Below, piece after piece: positions 29,598 through 39,616 of a stretch of 64,000 nt of DNA (position 1 is the first letter of the stretch; the number at the start of each line of letters is the position of its first letter). Made by a program: the position numbers and the translations under genes. The notes below the pieces were generated by a model. That model saw nothing but the letters and a program-made list of their open reading frames with translations, ran no database searches and was not told the origin of the DNA. Source of the stretch: an uncultured Bacteroidota bacterium (GTDB lineage Bacteria > Bacteroidota > Bacteroidia > Flavobacteriales > Flavobacteriaceae); assembly GCA_902626365.1 (NCBI GenBank), contig CACOFE010000001.1, forward strand, positions 62,001 through 126,000, written 5' to 3'.

Positions 29598-30920
29598 TTA
29601 CGATGGATATGCCTCCTTTATATATTCATCATAGCTAACTTTTTTTGTTTTGTAATTAAAATTATCTTTAAAAAAGTTTAGGATTCTTGTACTGGTTAAT
29701 TGTTCAGTTAATCTTTTAATTTCATCTTTATTACTCATCACTCTCGCAACTATTCCATCAACTTCTTTTTCATCAGGAATGGCTTGACCGTATTGTAGCA
29801 TCTGATTTTTTATTAAATCGGTAGTGAAAGACTTAAGGTCTTCAAAATTTACCTGTAAATCATTATCAATAATAATTTTACTTTCAATTAATTGATATTT
29901 CATACCCTTTTCAGACTTTTCATACTCAGATTTTGCTTCATCAATTGAGATTTTATTTTCTGAGCTTAATTTCATCCATTTGATTAAAAATTCAGAGGGT
30001 AAATTAATTTTTGTTGATTCAATTAAATATTCAATAGTATCATTCATTAATTTTTGATCAACTTGATTTTGAAATTGTTTGACAAAATCGTCAGATAGCT
30101 TATTCTTCATCTCTGTTACACTTTTAACAGAATTCTTACCAAAAACTTTATCAAATAAGTCCTGATCAAGATCAGCCATTTCTCTTTCATTAATTTCTTC
30201 AATCTTAATCGATACTTTGCTTTTAAAGTTTTTTGCTTTTTCTAATTCAATCTTCAAATTTCTTGAAAGCTCATAATTTTCTTTGAAAATCTTCGAGCCG
30301 ATTTCAGTCAATTCATTACCCACTTTTAATCCTATAATTCTTTTTAAGAATGATGGTTTTAAACTATCAGTCTTAAACATACTGGAATTATTGATTTCAT
30401 CTGTTGTACAATTAAAGTTCGCCGTTATCTCTGAATTGTTTTCAACTTTAGGTTTTGAAATTAATTTTCCGTATTGTGATTGAATATTTTTTATCTGACC
30501 ATCAACCATCTTTTTGTCAGCTTTAACTTCGTATTTAAGTATGGGTTTTTTTGGTTTTAGATTAATCTTGAATTCTGGAGTATAGCCTATTTCAAAATCA
30601 AAATTAATTATTTCAGAATCCCAATTTATGTCATTATCCATATGAGGAATTGGGCCGCCTAAAATATCTAATTTTTCGTCCTGAATATATTTTTTCAAGC
30701 TAGAATCAAGTAGTTTATTAATTTCATCAACCTTAACAGCATTTCCATACTGCTTTTTTACTAAGCCAATTGGAACAAATCCTTTTCTAAAACCCGGTAT
30801 CTTTGCTGTTTTTGAATACCTTTTCAATACATCATTTACCTTTTGCTCATAATCATTCTTCTCTATTTCTATTGAAATAATTCCGCTAAGCTTATTTTTT
30901 TTATTTAAGGTAATTTTCAT
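29598..30920 (-). CDS. tig: Trigger factor-type ribosome-associated chaperone
   Basis: 440 residues. The N-terminal ribosome-binding domain ends with the signature PGFRKGFVP (about residues 41-49), which contacts L23. The middle PPIase-like domain is strongly divergent, as in other Bacteroidota trigger factors, and may lack prolyl isomerase activity; this is inference from weak similarity. The C-terminal helical arms include MADLDQDLFDKVFG. It is first in the tig-clpP-clpX unit; a TACTTTCG box lies upstream at 30939-30946. Confidence 0.9.
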   Translation of the reverse strand: MKITLNKKNKLSGIISIEIEKNDYEQKVNDVLKRYSKTAKIPGFRKGFVPIGLVKKQYGNAVKVDEINKLLDSSLKKYIQDEKLDILGGPIPHMDNDINWDSEIINFDFEIGYTPEFKINLKPKKPILKYEVKADKKMVDGQIKNIQSQYGKLISKPKVENNSEITANFNCTTDEINNSSMFKTDSLKPSFLKRIIGLKVGNELTEIGSKIFKENYELSRNLKIELEKAKNFKSKVSIKIEEINEREMADLDQDLFDKVFGKNSVKSVTEMKNKLSDDFVKQFQNQVDQKLMNDTIEYLIESTKINLPSEFLIKWMKLSSENKISIDEAKSEYEKSEKGMKYQLIESKIIIDNDLQVNFEDLKSFTTDLIKNQMLQYGQAIPDEKEVDGIVARVMSNKDEIKRLTEQLTSTRILNFFKDNFNYKTKKVSYDEYIKEAYPS

Positions 30921-30938
30921 TTGTTACTAATTGGTCTG

Positions 30939-30946
30939 CGAAAGTA
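30939..30946 (-). promoter_or_regulatory. Candidate -7 box TACTTTCG upstream of tig
   Basis: Minus-strand TACTTTCG differs from TANNTTTG at one base and lies 18 bases before the tig ATG. It would drive the tig-clpP-clpX unit. Confidence 0.45.
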
Positions 30947-30985
30947 CTGTTTTTTTTACTGGTCTGAAAGGAAAAATATTAATTA

Positions 30986-31750
30986 TCAGATTAAACTTAA
31001 TAAGATAGATATAAAATCAATCGGATTGTCAACATGTAACCAATGACCTGCATTAGGAATCTTATAAAACTTAGCATTTGGAAATAGATTATTGATCATT
31101 ACTTTATCAGATTCATTGATATAATCAGATGTCTCACCCTTGATAAAAATAACTTCTCTGGTGAATTGAGTATCAGATTCAATTTTTTGACCAATTTTAC
31201 CAATATTTTGAGACAGTGATTGTAAGTTGAATCTAAAATTTAATTTTCCGTCATTCATTCTATAAATATTTTTTAAAAGAAAATTTCTTAGTCCTTGTTG
31301 ATCAACTGATTTTCTTAACTCAATATCTATTTCTTTTCTAGTCACGAAAACACTTAAGTCAATTTCTTTTAGTGAATCAATAATGTTTTGATGTAGCACT
31401 GGGTATCCCCTTGGTGATGTGTCTAAGACAATAAGTTTAGAAACTAATTTTGGATGAATTAAAGAAAAATTCATTGCAGTTTTTCCACCCATTGAATGAC
31501 CGATTAAAATTGAATTGTCAATGTTATGATGTTTAATATAATTGAATAGATCTTCACACATAAGGACATAGTCAAATTTTTCAGAATGAAAGCTTCTTCC
31601 ATGATTTCGTTGATCAATAAGATGAATTGTGTATCCAAGTGGATTTAATTTTCTTGCGATAGAGATCCAATTATCTCCAGAGCCTAAAAACCCATGAAGA
31701 ATTAATATATGCTTGTTTGAATCACCTAATATTTTTGAATGAAGAATCAC
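30986..31750 (-). CDS. Alpha/beta hydrolase (YbfF/PhaC-like esterase family)
   Basis: 254 residues, starting at a GTG directly after pdxJ (3-base gap). The oxyanion segment ILHGFLGSGDNW, DQRNHGRS, the nucleophile Ser86 in GHSMGGK and the catalytic His in NAGHWLHVDNP are present. This pattern is shared by acyl-CoA thioesterase/esterase YbfF, so a small ester or thioester substrate is likely. Pairing with pdxJ is common in flavobacteria but gives no functional clue. Confidence 0.85.
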   Translation of the reverse strand: MILHSKILGDSNKHILILHGFLGSGDNWISIARKLNPLGYTIHLIDQRNHGRSFHSEKFDYVLMCEDLFNYIKHHNIDNSILIGHSMGGKTAMNFSLIHPKLVSKLIVLDTSPRGYPVLHQNIIDSLKEIDLSVFVTRKEIDIELRKSVDQQGLRNFLLKNIYRMNDGKLNFRFNLQSLSQNIGKIGQKIESDTQFTREVIFIKGETSDYINESDKVMINNLFPNAKFYKIPNAGHWLHVDNPIDFISILLSLI

Positions 31751-31753
31751 AAG

Positions 31754-32473
31754 CTAAGACAAAAATTCAAGATATTTTTTGATGGTATTTTCCAAGCCAA
31801 AATACAAACTCTCCGTTATTAGTGCATGGCCTATGGAAACTTCAAGAAGATTTTCAATGTTTTCTTTGAAATATTTGATGTTTTTTAAATTAAGATCATG
31901 ACCTGCATTAATACCAATTCCGGCTTTACCTATTTCTCTGGAACATTCACGGTAATTATTAATAACGCTAAAATTGTTTTTAGAGAATTGTCTTGCATAA
32001 TCCTCGGTATATAATTCAATTCTGTCAGGCTTTATCTCACATACAGAATCTATGAACTGAATATCAGGATCCAAAAAAATTGATACTCTTATTCCGTATG
32101 ATTTAAATTCACCAACAACCTCCTTCAACATACTTTTATTAGTATTCGTATCCCATCCAGAATTTGATGTAATTGCATCAATAGCATCAGGGACCAGTGT
32201 TACTTGGGTTGGTTTTATATCAGTAACCATCCTAACGAATTTATCAATCGGATTACCTTCAATATTAAATTCAGTGGTTACAACTTTTTTCAAATCATAA
32301 GCATCTTTATATCTAATATGTCGCTCATCAGGTCTAGGGTGGATAGTTATTCCATCAGCACCATATTCTTGAATATCAAATGCAAAATCACACACATTTG
32401 GATAATTTCCTCCCCTTGAGTTTCTAAGAGTTGCAATTTTATTTATGTTGACGCTAAGCTTTGTTTTTCTCAA
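31754..32473 (-). CDS. pdxJ: Pyridoxine 5'-phosphate synthase
   Basis: 239 residues. It condenses deoxyxylulose phosphate with aminoacetone phosphate to make pyridoxine 5'-phosphate in the DXP-dependent vitamin B6 route. Typical segments are LSVNINKIATLRNSRGG, the catalytic ADGITIHPRPDERHI, VTLVPD, VSIFLDPD, ELYTEDYA and GINAGHDLNL. Translation seems to start at a TTG (32471-32473), since the next ATG would remove the first strand of the barrel. It is divergent from nadK. Confidence 0.95.
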   Translation of the reverse strand: MRKTKLSVNINKIATLRNSRGGNYPNVCDFAFDIQEYGADGITIHPRPDERHIRYKDAYDLKKVVTTEFNIEGNPIDKFVRMVTDIKPTQVTLVPDAIDAITSNSGWDTNTNKSMLKEVVGEFKSYGIRVSIFLDPDIQFIDSVCEIKPDRIELYTEDYARQFSKNNFSVINNYRECSREIGKAGIGINAGHDLNLKNIKYFKENIENLLEVSIGHALITESLYFGLENTIKKYLEFLS

Positions 32474-32557
32474 ATTATAAGTAAGATATTTTCTGCAAAA
32501 CTAATTTATTTTTACTTAATTTTGAACCTTTAATTAGCCTAAATTTTATATGAAATT

Positions 32558-33421
32558 TTGAAATTTGCTATATACACAAAATTAGACCCACAAGAAAATA
32601 ATGATTATATATTTTCAGTGTTAAAAAGCCTTCAAAAACACAATATAGATTTTGATATTGATGGTGATTCATTCGATCTATTATTAAATGGTTTAAATTC
32701 AAAAACTAATTTTAACAGAATAAAAAAACTGACCAAGGAATATGATTATGTTGTTTCAATTGGGGGTGATGGAACTATTTTAAGATCTGCAGATGAGATC
32801 GGTAAACTATCTATTCCGATTATTGGTTTAAATAAAGGAAGACTTGGATTTCTTGCTAATTCACCAGTTGAAGTTTTTGATTCTTTAATAGACAAAATAC
32901 AAGCATCAAAGTTTAAGATTTCTGAGAGATCAATTATACAAGTTGAGTTTGAAGGAAATATAAAAAGTGCTCTGAATGAAATTTCTGTTTCAAGAAAAAA
33001 TACAACATCACTGATTACAATTGACACAAAGCTTGATAATCAATATCTAAATACTTATTGGGCTGATGGATTAATAATATCAACTCCCACTGGATCAACC
33101 GGATATTCTTTAAGTTGTGGTGGGCCAATAATAATGCCCGATAGTAAAAATTTTGTTTTAACACCTATAGCTCCACACAATCTAAATGCCAGACCATTAG
33201 TTATCTCAGATGAAAAGAAAATTGAAATTTCAATTAACGGAAGAGAAAATGAATATTTTGTTTCAGCTGACTCAAAAATATTTTCTGTAAGTATAGATTC
33301 TAAGCTAAATATTTCAAAAGCTCCACACGTTTTAAAAATGATAGAATTTGAAGAGGATAGCTATATAAATACGCTGAGAGAAAAATTGATGTGGGGTAAA
33401 GACAGAAGAACCGAACAATAA
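32558..33421 (+). CDS. nadK: NAD kinase
   Basis: 287 residues from a TTG start that gives the standard first strand MKFAIYTK. It phosphorylates NAD to NADP. The GGDG motif (69-72) in VSIGGDGTILR, NKGRLGFLA, the NE of ALNEISVSRK and the TPTGSTGYSLSCGGPI run are all there. It is divergent from pdxJ and followed by the porG-like gene in the same direction. Confidence 0.95.
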   Translation: MKFAIYTKLDPQENNDYIFSVLKSLQKHNIDFDIDGDSFDLLLNGLNSKTNFNRIKKLTKEYDYVVSIGGDGTILRSADEIGKLSIPIIGLNKGRLGFLANSPVEVFDSLIDKIQASKFKISERSIIQVEFEGNIKSALNEISVSRKNTTSLITIDTKLDNQYLNTYWADGLIISTPTGSTGYSLSCGGPIIMPDSKNFVLTPIAPHNLNARPLVISDEKKIEISINGRENEYFVSADSKIFSVSIDSKLNISKAPHVLKMIEFEEDSYINTLREKLMWGKDRRTEQ

Positions 33422-33460
33422 TTTAAAAAGATTATAGTTTATTTTTAAAACAGAAATATT

Positions 33461-34153
33461 TTGAACAATTGGTGTATTAAAATATTAGTCATATTTCTTT
33501 TTACTCAGATGTCTTTTTCTCAGATTTACGAGGTGGGAGCTTCATACGGCAAATCAAATTTTATCGGAGATGTAGGTAATACTACATTCATTAATCCAAA
33601 AGATGATACATTTGGTGCGATTATAAAATGGAATCGAAGCCCAAGACACTCATACAGAATGACTTACCTTAGATCTACACTATCAGCTGATGATTTAGAA
33701 TCTAAAGACCCTCGTAGAATTGAAAGAGGATATAATTTTGAGTCTCCAATTAATGAATTATCATTAGGAATGGAATTTAATTTTTTTGAATTTGATCTTC
33801 ACGATTTTGATGTTTTATTTTCGCCTTACATTTTCTCAGGTATTTCTTACGTGACCTATAAAGAACAACTGCTATTAAACGGGGCTCTCATTAATACAGA
33901 TAAAAACCAGTCTACATTAGCAATTCCAATGATTGTGGGGTTTAAGCATAGATTTTATGATAATCTGATTTTATCCGTAGAAATTGGCGCAAGATACACC
34001 TTCTCTGATAAAATTGACGGAAATAGTATGATAAGCGATGATTTAAATTATAACTTTGGTAATATAAATAATAAAGATTGGTATATGTTTTCAAACTTTA
34101 GTTTAACATATACTTTTGGAAGAAACCCATGTTATTGTAATATTGGACAATGA
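33461..34153 (+). CDS. porG: DUF6089 / PorG-like outer-membrane beta-barrel protein (T9SS-associated)
   Basis: 230 residues beginning at a TTG, with a signal peptide ending near residue 20 (FLFTQMSFSQ). The mature part is an eight-strand-like beta-barrel: YEVGASYGKSNFIGDVGN at the front and WYMFSNFSLTYTFGRNPCYC at the end. DUF6089 proteins are related to PorG of Porphyromonas gingivalis, part of the type IX secretion machinery. The flavobacterial position directly before uppS and bamA is as expected. The 4-base overlap with uppS suggests co-translation. A role in T9SS is inferred from family membership. Confidence 0.75.
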   Translation: MNNWCIKILVIFLFTQMSFSQIYEVGASYGKSNFIGDVGNTTFINPKDDTFGAIIKWNRSPRHSYRMTYLRSTLSADDLESKDPRRIERGYNFESPINELSLGMEFNFFEFDLHDFDVLFSPYIFSGISYVTYKEQLLLNGALINTDKNQSTLAIPMIVGFKHRFYDNLILSVEIGARYTFSDKIDGNSMISDDLNYNFGNINNKDWYMFSNFSLTYTFGRNPCYCNIGQ

Positions 34154-34887
34154 GTTTTGAAAAAATAGACAAAAATAATATTCCTCATCATGTAGCGGTC
34201 ATTATGGATGGTAATGGTAGATGGGCGAAAAAAAGAGGAATGAAAAGGGAGCATGGTCATCGTGCTGGAAGAAAATCTGTTAAAAAAATCATTGAATCAT
34301 GTATTGAACTGGGCATTAAAAACTTAACCCTTTACGCTTTTTCAACCGAAAATTGGAATAGACCTAAAATAGAAATTGATTTTTTAATGCAACTATTATT
34401 TTTATCTCTAAAGGGAGAATTAAAAAATCTGAATAAAAATGGGATCAAGTTCGAAACTATTGGAAATCTCAACAGACTTCCGAAGAAAATTGCTAATTAC
34501 TTAGAAAAAGTAAAATTAGAGACTAAAGAAAATTCAAAATTAACCTTGACTTTAGCCTTAAGCTATGGAAGTCGAAATGAAATAGTAAATGTCGTCAGAG
34601 AGATATCAGATAAAGTTAAAAATAATATAATTTCTTCAAAAAATATTGATGAAACCGTAATAAATAACCATCTTTACACCCGTAATTTGCCAGATGTTGA
34701 TTTATTGATTAGAACAAGTGGTGAAAAAAGAATTAGTAACTTTTTACTTTGGCAAATTGCATACTCTGAGCTGTATTTTACAAAAAAATTATGGCCAGAC
34801 TTTAGAAAAAAAGATTTATACAAGGCTATAGTTAGCTATCAAAATAGAGAAAGAAGATTTGGAAAAACCAGTGAACAGATTAAATAA
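34150..34887 (+). CDS. uppS: Isoprenyl (undecaprenyl-diphosphate) transferase
   Basis: 245 residues, cis-prenyltransferase that makes the C55 carrier lipid for peptidoglycan and LPS O-units. It has the catalytic Asp20 in VAVIMDGNGRWAKKRG, the HRAGRKSVKK and YAFSTENWNRP segments, and the C-terminal RTSGEKRISNFLLWQIAYSE block. The ATG overlaps porG by 4 bases. Its end overlaps the probable bamA start by up to 29 bases. Confidence 0.95.
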   Translation: MSFEKIDKNNIPHHVAVIMDGNGRWAKKRGMKREHGHRAGRKSVKKIIESCIELGIKNLTLYAFSTENWNRPKIEIDFLMQLLFLSLKGELKNLNKNGIKFETIGNLNRLPKKIANYLEKVKLETKENSKLTLTLALSYGSRNEIVNVVREISDKVKNNIISSKNIDETVINNHLYTRNLPDVDLLIRTSGEKRISNFLLWQIAYSELYFTKKLWPDFRKKDLYKAIVSYQNRERRFGKTSEQIK

Positions 34888-37459
34888 TTCTGATAGACTG
34901 AATAAAAAGTGCTCATTTGTAGCTTGCTTTATGCTGCTTCCACTAATGTTCTTTTTATCAATATCATCATATTCTCAAAATAATGTTGAAAGATATAATA
35001 TAGGTAAAATTGAAGTTACAGGAAATACATCGTTTAGCCCTATTACTATAGTTACCTTTTCTGGATTAAGGGAAGGTGATGCCATAAGTATTCCAGGAGA
35101 GAAATTGAGTAATGCTATAAAAAAACTGTGGGGTTCTAACCTATTTAGATCTGTAGATGTTTATAAGACTAGGGTTGAAGATGGTATAATTGACCTTGAA
35201 ATAGAATTATATGATCTTCCCGAATTGACAGATTTGTCAGTAACAGGGGTAAAAAAAAGAAAAATTGAAGAAATAATAAAAGAAAATAAACTTCAAACTG
35301 GAGTAAAGGTAACCGAAAACTTAATTACTACTACAAAAAATTATTTAGAAAATAAATACAAAAAGAAGGGATTTCTTAATGCAAAAGTTATCATAAAAAC
35401 CGAAGAAGTTGTGGACTCCTCAAAAAAATCTAAAGTTAAAATGACATTAGATATTGTAAAGGGTAATAAAATCAAGATAAACGAAATTAATTTTAACGGA
35501 ATTAGCGAGCTCAAGGCTAAAACTCTTGAAAAAGCTATGAAAAACACCAAAAGAAGAAAATTCTATAGAATTTTTAAGAGATCAAAGTATGTTCCAGATG
35601 ATTTTAAAGAAGATCTTTCTAGCCTAATCGATAAGTATAAAGAAAATGGGTTTAGAGATGCAAGAATAATTTCAGACACAATTTTAAACAATGATGATAA
35701 GGAAATTGACGTATCCATCTCACTAATTGAGGGGTCAAAGTATACTTTTGGAAAAATACAATATCTAGGTAATAGTGTATATACAGATCAACAACTTAAT
35801 CAAATTTTAAAAATTAAAGAAGGAGATACATATAACGGCGTAGAATTGGAAAAAAGAATTGCAGATAGATCTGACCCTGATGCTGATGATTTAAGTAATC
35901 TTTATCAAAATAATGGATATTTATTTTCATCAATTACCCCTGTTGAAGTAAACGCAGACGGAAATATAATTGATTTAGAAATTAGAATTAACGAGGGAAA
36001 GCCTGCTTACTTTAACAAGATTTCTGTTGTTGGAAATAATAAGACTAATGATCATGTGATTTATAGAGAAATAAGAACAAGGCCAGGTCAGTTGTACAGT
36101 AAAGCTAACGTATTTAGATCATTAAGAGAGCTTGGTCAATTAGGGTTTTTTGATCCTCAATTAATTTCACCTGATTTTAAAAATATTAATCCTAATGACG
36201 GGACAGTTGATCTTGAATATACTCTTGTAGAAACTGGATCTAGCCAAATTGAACTGCAAGGTGGTTATGGTGGTGGTGGATTTATAGGTACTATTGGACT
36301 ATCTTTTAACAATTTCTCGATTAAAGACATTTTCAAAAAAGAAGCATATACCCCAATTCCTATGGGTGATGGTCAAAGATTAGCCTTGAGATTACAAGCA
36401 AGTAGATTTTATACTGTAAACAGCTTCAATTTTACAGAACCCTGGCTAGGAGGTAAAAGGCCTGTTCAATTTTCTGTTCAATTATCTCAAACAAAGCAGT
36501 TCATGTTTAATCCTTATAATTACACTGCGGACAAATCTAGATATTTTAATATTTCCGGAGTTTCTGTAGGTTTAGCAAAAAGACTAACTGTTCCAGATGA
36601 TTATTTTACTTTATCTCAATTCATTGGATTTCAATATTATGATTTGAATGAATATAATACGGGACTTTTTACTTTTGGTAATGGATCATCTAACAATTTA
36701 TCTTATACAGTTGCTTTAAGCAGGAATAATACATACACTGATCCAATATATCCAACCGGAGGTTCTAACTTCACACTATCTGCTAAACTAACTTTTCCTT
36801 ACTCAGCATTTAACGATGTTGATTATAAAGCTTTAAAAGATGAAAGAGATGATCTAGTAGATCAACTAGGAGTAGATCCTACTAACACATCGGCTGGAGA
36901 TAGAATAGCTGAAATTGATCAAGAAAGATATAAATGGCTTGAGTTTTATAAAATCAAATTTAAGGGTGAATGGTTTACAGCTCTTACCAAGAAACTAGTA
37001 TTAAGGCCTTCCTTTGAATTTGGTTTCCTTGGAGCATATAACAATGACAGAGGTGTAATTCCTTTTGAAAGATTTTTTCTAGGTGGAGATGGAATGGGAA
37101 TGTATAATCTTGATGGTAGAGAAAATATTCCTTTAAGAGGTTACCCAAATCAGTCATTATCAGCACAAGACGGAGGATCAATTTATAATAAATATTCTCT
37201 AGAATTAAGATATCCAATAAGTCTTGGTGAACAAGCAAAAATATTTGCATTAACATTTTTAGAAGGTGGATCATCATACAATAGTTTTAGAGATTTTGAC
37301 CCATTCTTACTTAAAAGATCTGCTGGAATTGGTGTTCGTTTATTTATGCCGCAATTTGGACTTTTAGGAATTGATTTTGGTCACGGTTTTGACCCTGTAC
37401 CTGGGCAGTCATCAAAGCATGGCTGGGAAACACACTTTATATTTGGTCAAAACTTTTAA
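34859..37459 (+). CDS. bamA: Outer-membrane protein assembly factor BamA
   Basis: Up to 866 residues. A hydrophobic signal region (FMLLPLMFFLSISSYSQ) ends about residue 40. Five POTRA-like repeats follow to about residue 450, and then the 16-strand barrel, ending in LGIDFGHGFDPVPG and a terminal Phe (HFIFGQNF), the usual outer-membrane sorting end. BamA folds and inserts barrel proteins. The start is uncertain: TTG at 34859 or GTG at 34871, both inside the end of uppS; no ATG precedes the signal peptide. The two skp genes next to it encode helper chaperones. Confidence 0.93.
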   Translation: MEKPVNRLNNSDRLNKKCSFVACFMLLPLMFFLSISSYSQNNVERYNIGKIEVTGNTSFSPITIVTFSGLREGDAISIPGEKLSNAIKKLWGSNLFRSVDVYKTRVEDGIIDLEIELYDLPELTDLSVTGVKKRKIEEIIKENKLQTGVKVTENLITTTKNYLENKYKKKGFLNAKVIIKTEEVVDSSKKSKVKMTLDIVKGNKIKINEINFNGISELKAKTLEKAMKNTKRRKFYRIFKRSKYVPDDFKEDLSSLIDKYKENGFRDARIISDTILNNDDKEIDVSISLIEGSKYTFGKIQYLGNSVYTDQQLNQILKIKEGDTYNGVELEKRIADRSDPDADDLSNLYQNNGYLFSSITPVEVNADGNIIDLEIRINEGKPAYFNKISVVGNNKTNDHVIYREIRTRPGQLYSKANVFRSLRELGQLGFFDPQLISPDFKNINPNDGTVDLEYTLVETGSSQIELQGGYGGGGFIGTIGLSFNNFSIKDIFKKEAYTPIPMGDGQRLALRLQASRFYTVNSFNFTEPWLGGKRPVQFSVQLSQTKQFMFNPYNYTADKSRYFNISGVSVGLAKRLTVPDDYFTLSQFIGFQYYDLNEYNTGLFTFGNGSSNNLSYTVALSRNNTYTDPIYPTGGSNFTLSAKLTFPYSAFNDVDYKALKDERDDLVDQLGVDPTNTSAGDRIAEIDQERYKWLEFYKIKFKGEWFTALTKKLVLRPSFEFGFLGAYNNDRGVIPFERFFLGGDGMGMYNLDGRENIPLRGYPNQSLSAQDGGSIYNKYSLELRYPISLGEQAKIFALTFLEGGSSYNSFRDFDPFLLKRSAGIGVRLFMPQFGLLGIDFGHGFDPVPGQSSKHGWETHFIFGQNF

Positions 37460-37495
37460 TAAAATATTTGAACTATTTTTACGTTCTAATTTATC

Positions 37496-38230
37496 ATGAA
37501 AAAGAATTATTTTTTTATTATACTGTTTTTAATTACCTACTTAGTTAGTGCACAAAGAAGCGTTAAAATAGGTTATATTGATACAGAATACATACTGGAA
37601 AATCTGCCAGAATATAATCAAGTTTCAGATAGATTGGAGGAAAAAGCCGCAGGTTGGAAAAAAGAAATTGAAGACAGATCTAGAGAAATTGAACAAAAAA
37701 AAGAAGCTTTAAATTCCGAAAGAATTCTGTTGACGGATGAAATGATAGATGAAATTGAAGAAGAGATAACTCTTGATGAAGAAGAGTTAAATGAATACCA
37801 GCAGAAAAGATTTGGTCCAAGAGGTGACCTAATAATACAAAAACAACAACTGATTCAACCTATTCAAGATCAAATATTTAATGCAATTAGGGAATTAGCA
37901 GAATCTAAAAATTATGACTTTATTTTTGATAAATCAGCCGATATTGTTATGCTCTATTCCGATAAAAGATTTGATGTTAGTGATCAGATACTAAGAACAA
38001 TATCTAGAGCTAACAACAGAAAAAAACTTGACTCAAGAAAAGACAAAAGAGAAATTGAAAATCAAAGCCTAATTGATGATGAATCAACTTTAATTTCGGA
38101 TTTAGAAAATAAAGACAATGAAAATATTAATGAGGAAAATAATGACAAGCCAAAGAAAAAATTAACTGTCAAAGAATTACTTGAACAAAGAAAACAAAAA
38201 AATAGTAACAAAAGAAAAGTAAAAGATTAG
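37496..38230 (+). CDS. skp: OmpH/Skp-family periplasmic chaperone, long form
   Basis: 244 residues, signal peptide to about residue 19 (LITYLVSAQ). The mature start SVKIGYIDTEYILENLPEY is characteristic of OmpH/Skp, which holds unfolded outer-membrane proteins on their way to BamA. A long charged coiled coil (about 45-120) forms the tentacle. Unlike the second copy it has an extra 75-residue Lys/Glu/Asn-rich tail after residue 165. It is between bamA and the second skp gene. Confidence 0.88.
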   Translation: MKKNYFFIILFLITYLVSAQRSVKIGYIDTEYILENLPEYNQVSDRLEEKAAGWKKEIEDRSREIEQKKEALNSERILLTDEMIDEIEEEITLDEEELNEYQQKRFGPRGDLIIQKQQLIQPIQDQIFNAIRELAESKNYDFIFDKSADIVMLYSDKRFDVSDQILRTISRANNRKKLDSRKDKREIENQSLIDDESTLISDLENKDNENINEENNDKPKKKLTVKELLEQRKQKNSNKRKVKD

Positions 38231-38273
38231 TACCTTTACTTTCATTAAAAATAAAAAACACAAAATATTGATT

Positions 38274-38777
38274 ATGAAAAAGATTAAAATATCATTGGTA
38301 ATTTTACTTTTTGCAATTAGTTTTTCTGCAAATGCACAATCAAAAGTTGCTCATATAAACACAACTGAGCTGGTAGCTTCAATGCCAGAAATGAATGATG
38401 CTAAAGCTGAATTAGAAAAACTTGCAAAAACCTATGAGACTGATATTCAAACAATGGCTGCAGAACTTCAAAGCAAGGTAAAACAATATGATACAGAAGC
38501 CGCAACACAAACTGATGAAGAAAACGCTAAAAGACTTCAAGAAGTTCAAGGAATGGAGCAAAGTATAAGACAATATCAAGCTCAGGCACAACAAGAATTA
38601 CAAAAAAAGGAGTTTGATCTTTTAAAGCCAATCACTGAAAAAGCTCAAGCTGCAATTAATAAGGTTGCTGAAACTCTTGGCTTTGATTATGTTTTAGACT
38701 CCACTCAAGGACAAGGAGTTATTGTTGCAAAAGGTACCGATTTAATGGAAGAAGTTAAAAAAGAACTTGGATTCTAG
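38274..38777 (+). CDS. skp: OmpH/Skp-family periplasmic chaperone, short form
   Basis: 167 residues from the ATG at 38274; an upstream in-frame TTG (38268) is not needed. The signal peptide ends in FSANAQ, then SKVAHINTTELVASMPEMNDAK and a coiled coil (about 30-105) follow, and the protein ends in GFDYVLDSTQGQGVIVAKGTDLMEEVKKELGF, close to the standard Skp length. It is a tandem paralogue of the preceding gene and is closed by a strong terminator. Confidence 0.9.
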   Translation: MKKIKISLVILLFAISFSANAQSKVAHINTTELVASMPEMNDAKAELEKLAKTYETDIQTMAAELQSKVKQYDTEAATQTDEENAKRLQEVQGMEQSIRQYQAQAQQELQKKEFDLLKPITEKAQAAINKVAETLGFDYVLDSTQGQGVIVAKGTDLMEEVKKELGF

Positions 38778-38798
38778 AAGTTAGGTTATCAAAATTTT

Positions 38799-38829
38799 AA
38801 AGCTGTCTAATTTAGACAGCTTTTTTTTT
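38799..38829 (+). terminator. Terminator after the second skp gene
   Basis: Perfect stem AGCTGTCTA / TAGACAGCT with a short AT loop followed by nine T. It closes the nadK-to-skp run of plus-strand genes and lies 10 bases before the murI ATG, so murI needs its own promoter, or readthrough. Confidence 0.92.
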
Positions 38830-38838
38830 ATAAAAGCT

Positions 38839-39615
38839 ATGGAAAATCCTATTGGTATATTTGACTCTGGTATTGGTGGTATTTCAATTTTAGAAAAATT
38901 AAAGAAATTATTGCCAAATGAAAATTTTATATATCTAGCAGATAATCGAAATTGCCCATATGGAAGTAAATCTAAAAAAGAAATACTTTCACTTAGTGAT
39001 AAGAATTGTGAAAAATTAATTGAATTTAATTGTAAAATTATAATTATTGCTTGTAATACATCCACAACTAATTCAATTCAAAAACTAAGAGAGATGATAT
39101 CTCTTCCAATAGTAGGTATTGAACCAGGGTTAAAGCCCGCCATTAATTATACAAAAACAAAAAATATTGGAGTTTTAGCAACTGAAAAAACCCTTGGAAG
39201 TAAGCTTTTTTTTGAAACTTTAAATAAGAATAAAATTGATGATATTAATATTCATGAACAAATTGGTTATGAATTAGTTAATATGATCGAGGAAGGTTTA
39301 AATTCAAAAAAGAATCTTTACAAAATTTTGAAATCATATTTAACCCCCATGATTAATAAAAATATTGATTGCCTACTTTTAGGATGCACTCATTTTAATC
39401 ATATAAAAGATATAATTAAAGAAATTCTCCCTAAAAATATCAAAATAGTTGATACTATAGGCCCAGTTAATAAACATGTTTTGAATAAACTTAAATTCAA
39501 AAACATATTGAATAAATCTAAGAATAAAAGATTTATTAAAGTATTCTATAATGGTAAGGAATTGTCGAGTAATTATCTTGACAAAGAATATGAATTAAGC
39601 TATTTAGAATTTTAA
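38839..39615 (+). CDS. murI: Glutamate racemase
   Basis: 258 residues. It makes D-glutamate for peptidoglycan. The N-terminal IGIFDSGIGGISILEKL, the first catalytic Cys72 in IIIACNTSTTNS and the second Cys183 in LLLGCTHFNHI are in place. It begins right after a strong terminator and stops one base before the end of the convergent porP/sprF-like gene. Confidence 0.95.
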   Translation: MENPIGIFDSGIGGISILEKLKKLLPNENFIYLADNRNCPYGSKSKKEILSLSDKNCEKLIEFNCKIIIIACNTSTTNSIQKLREMISLPIVGIEPGLKPAINYTKTKNIGVLATEKTLGSKLFFETLNKNKIDDINIHEQIGYELVNMIEEGLNSKKNLYKILKSYLTPMINKNIDCLLLGCTHFNHIKDIIKEILPKNIKIVDTIGPVNKHVLNKLKFKNILNKSKNKRFIKVFYNGKELSSNYLDKEYELSYLEF

Positions 39616-39616
39616 A

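Noticed and set aside
36984-37277. Minus-strand frame inside bamA
   Set aside because: Leucine-rich shadow of the beta-barrel coding sequence, no domain.
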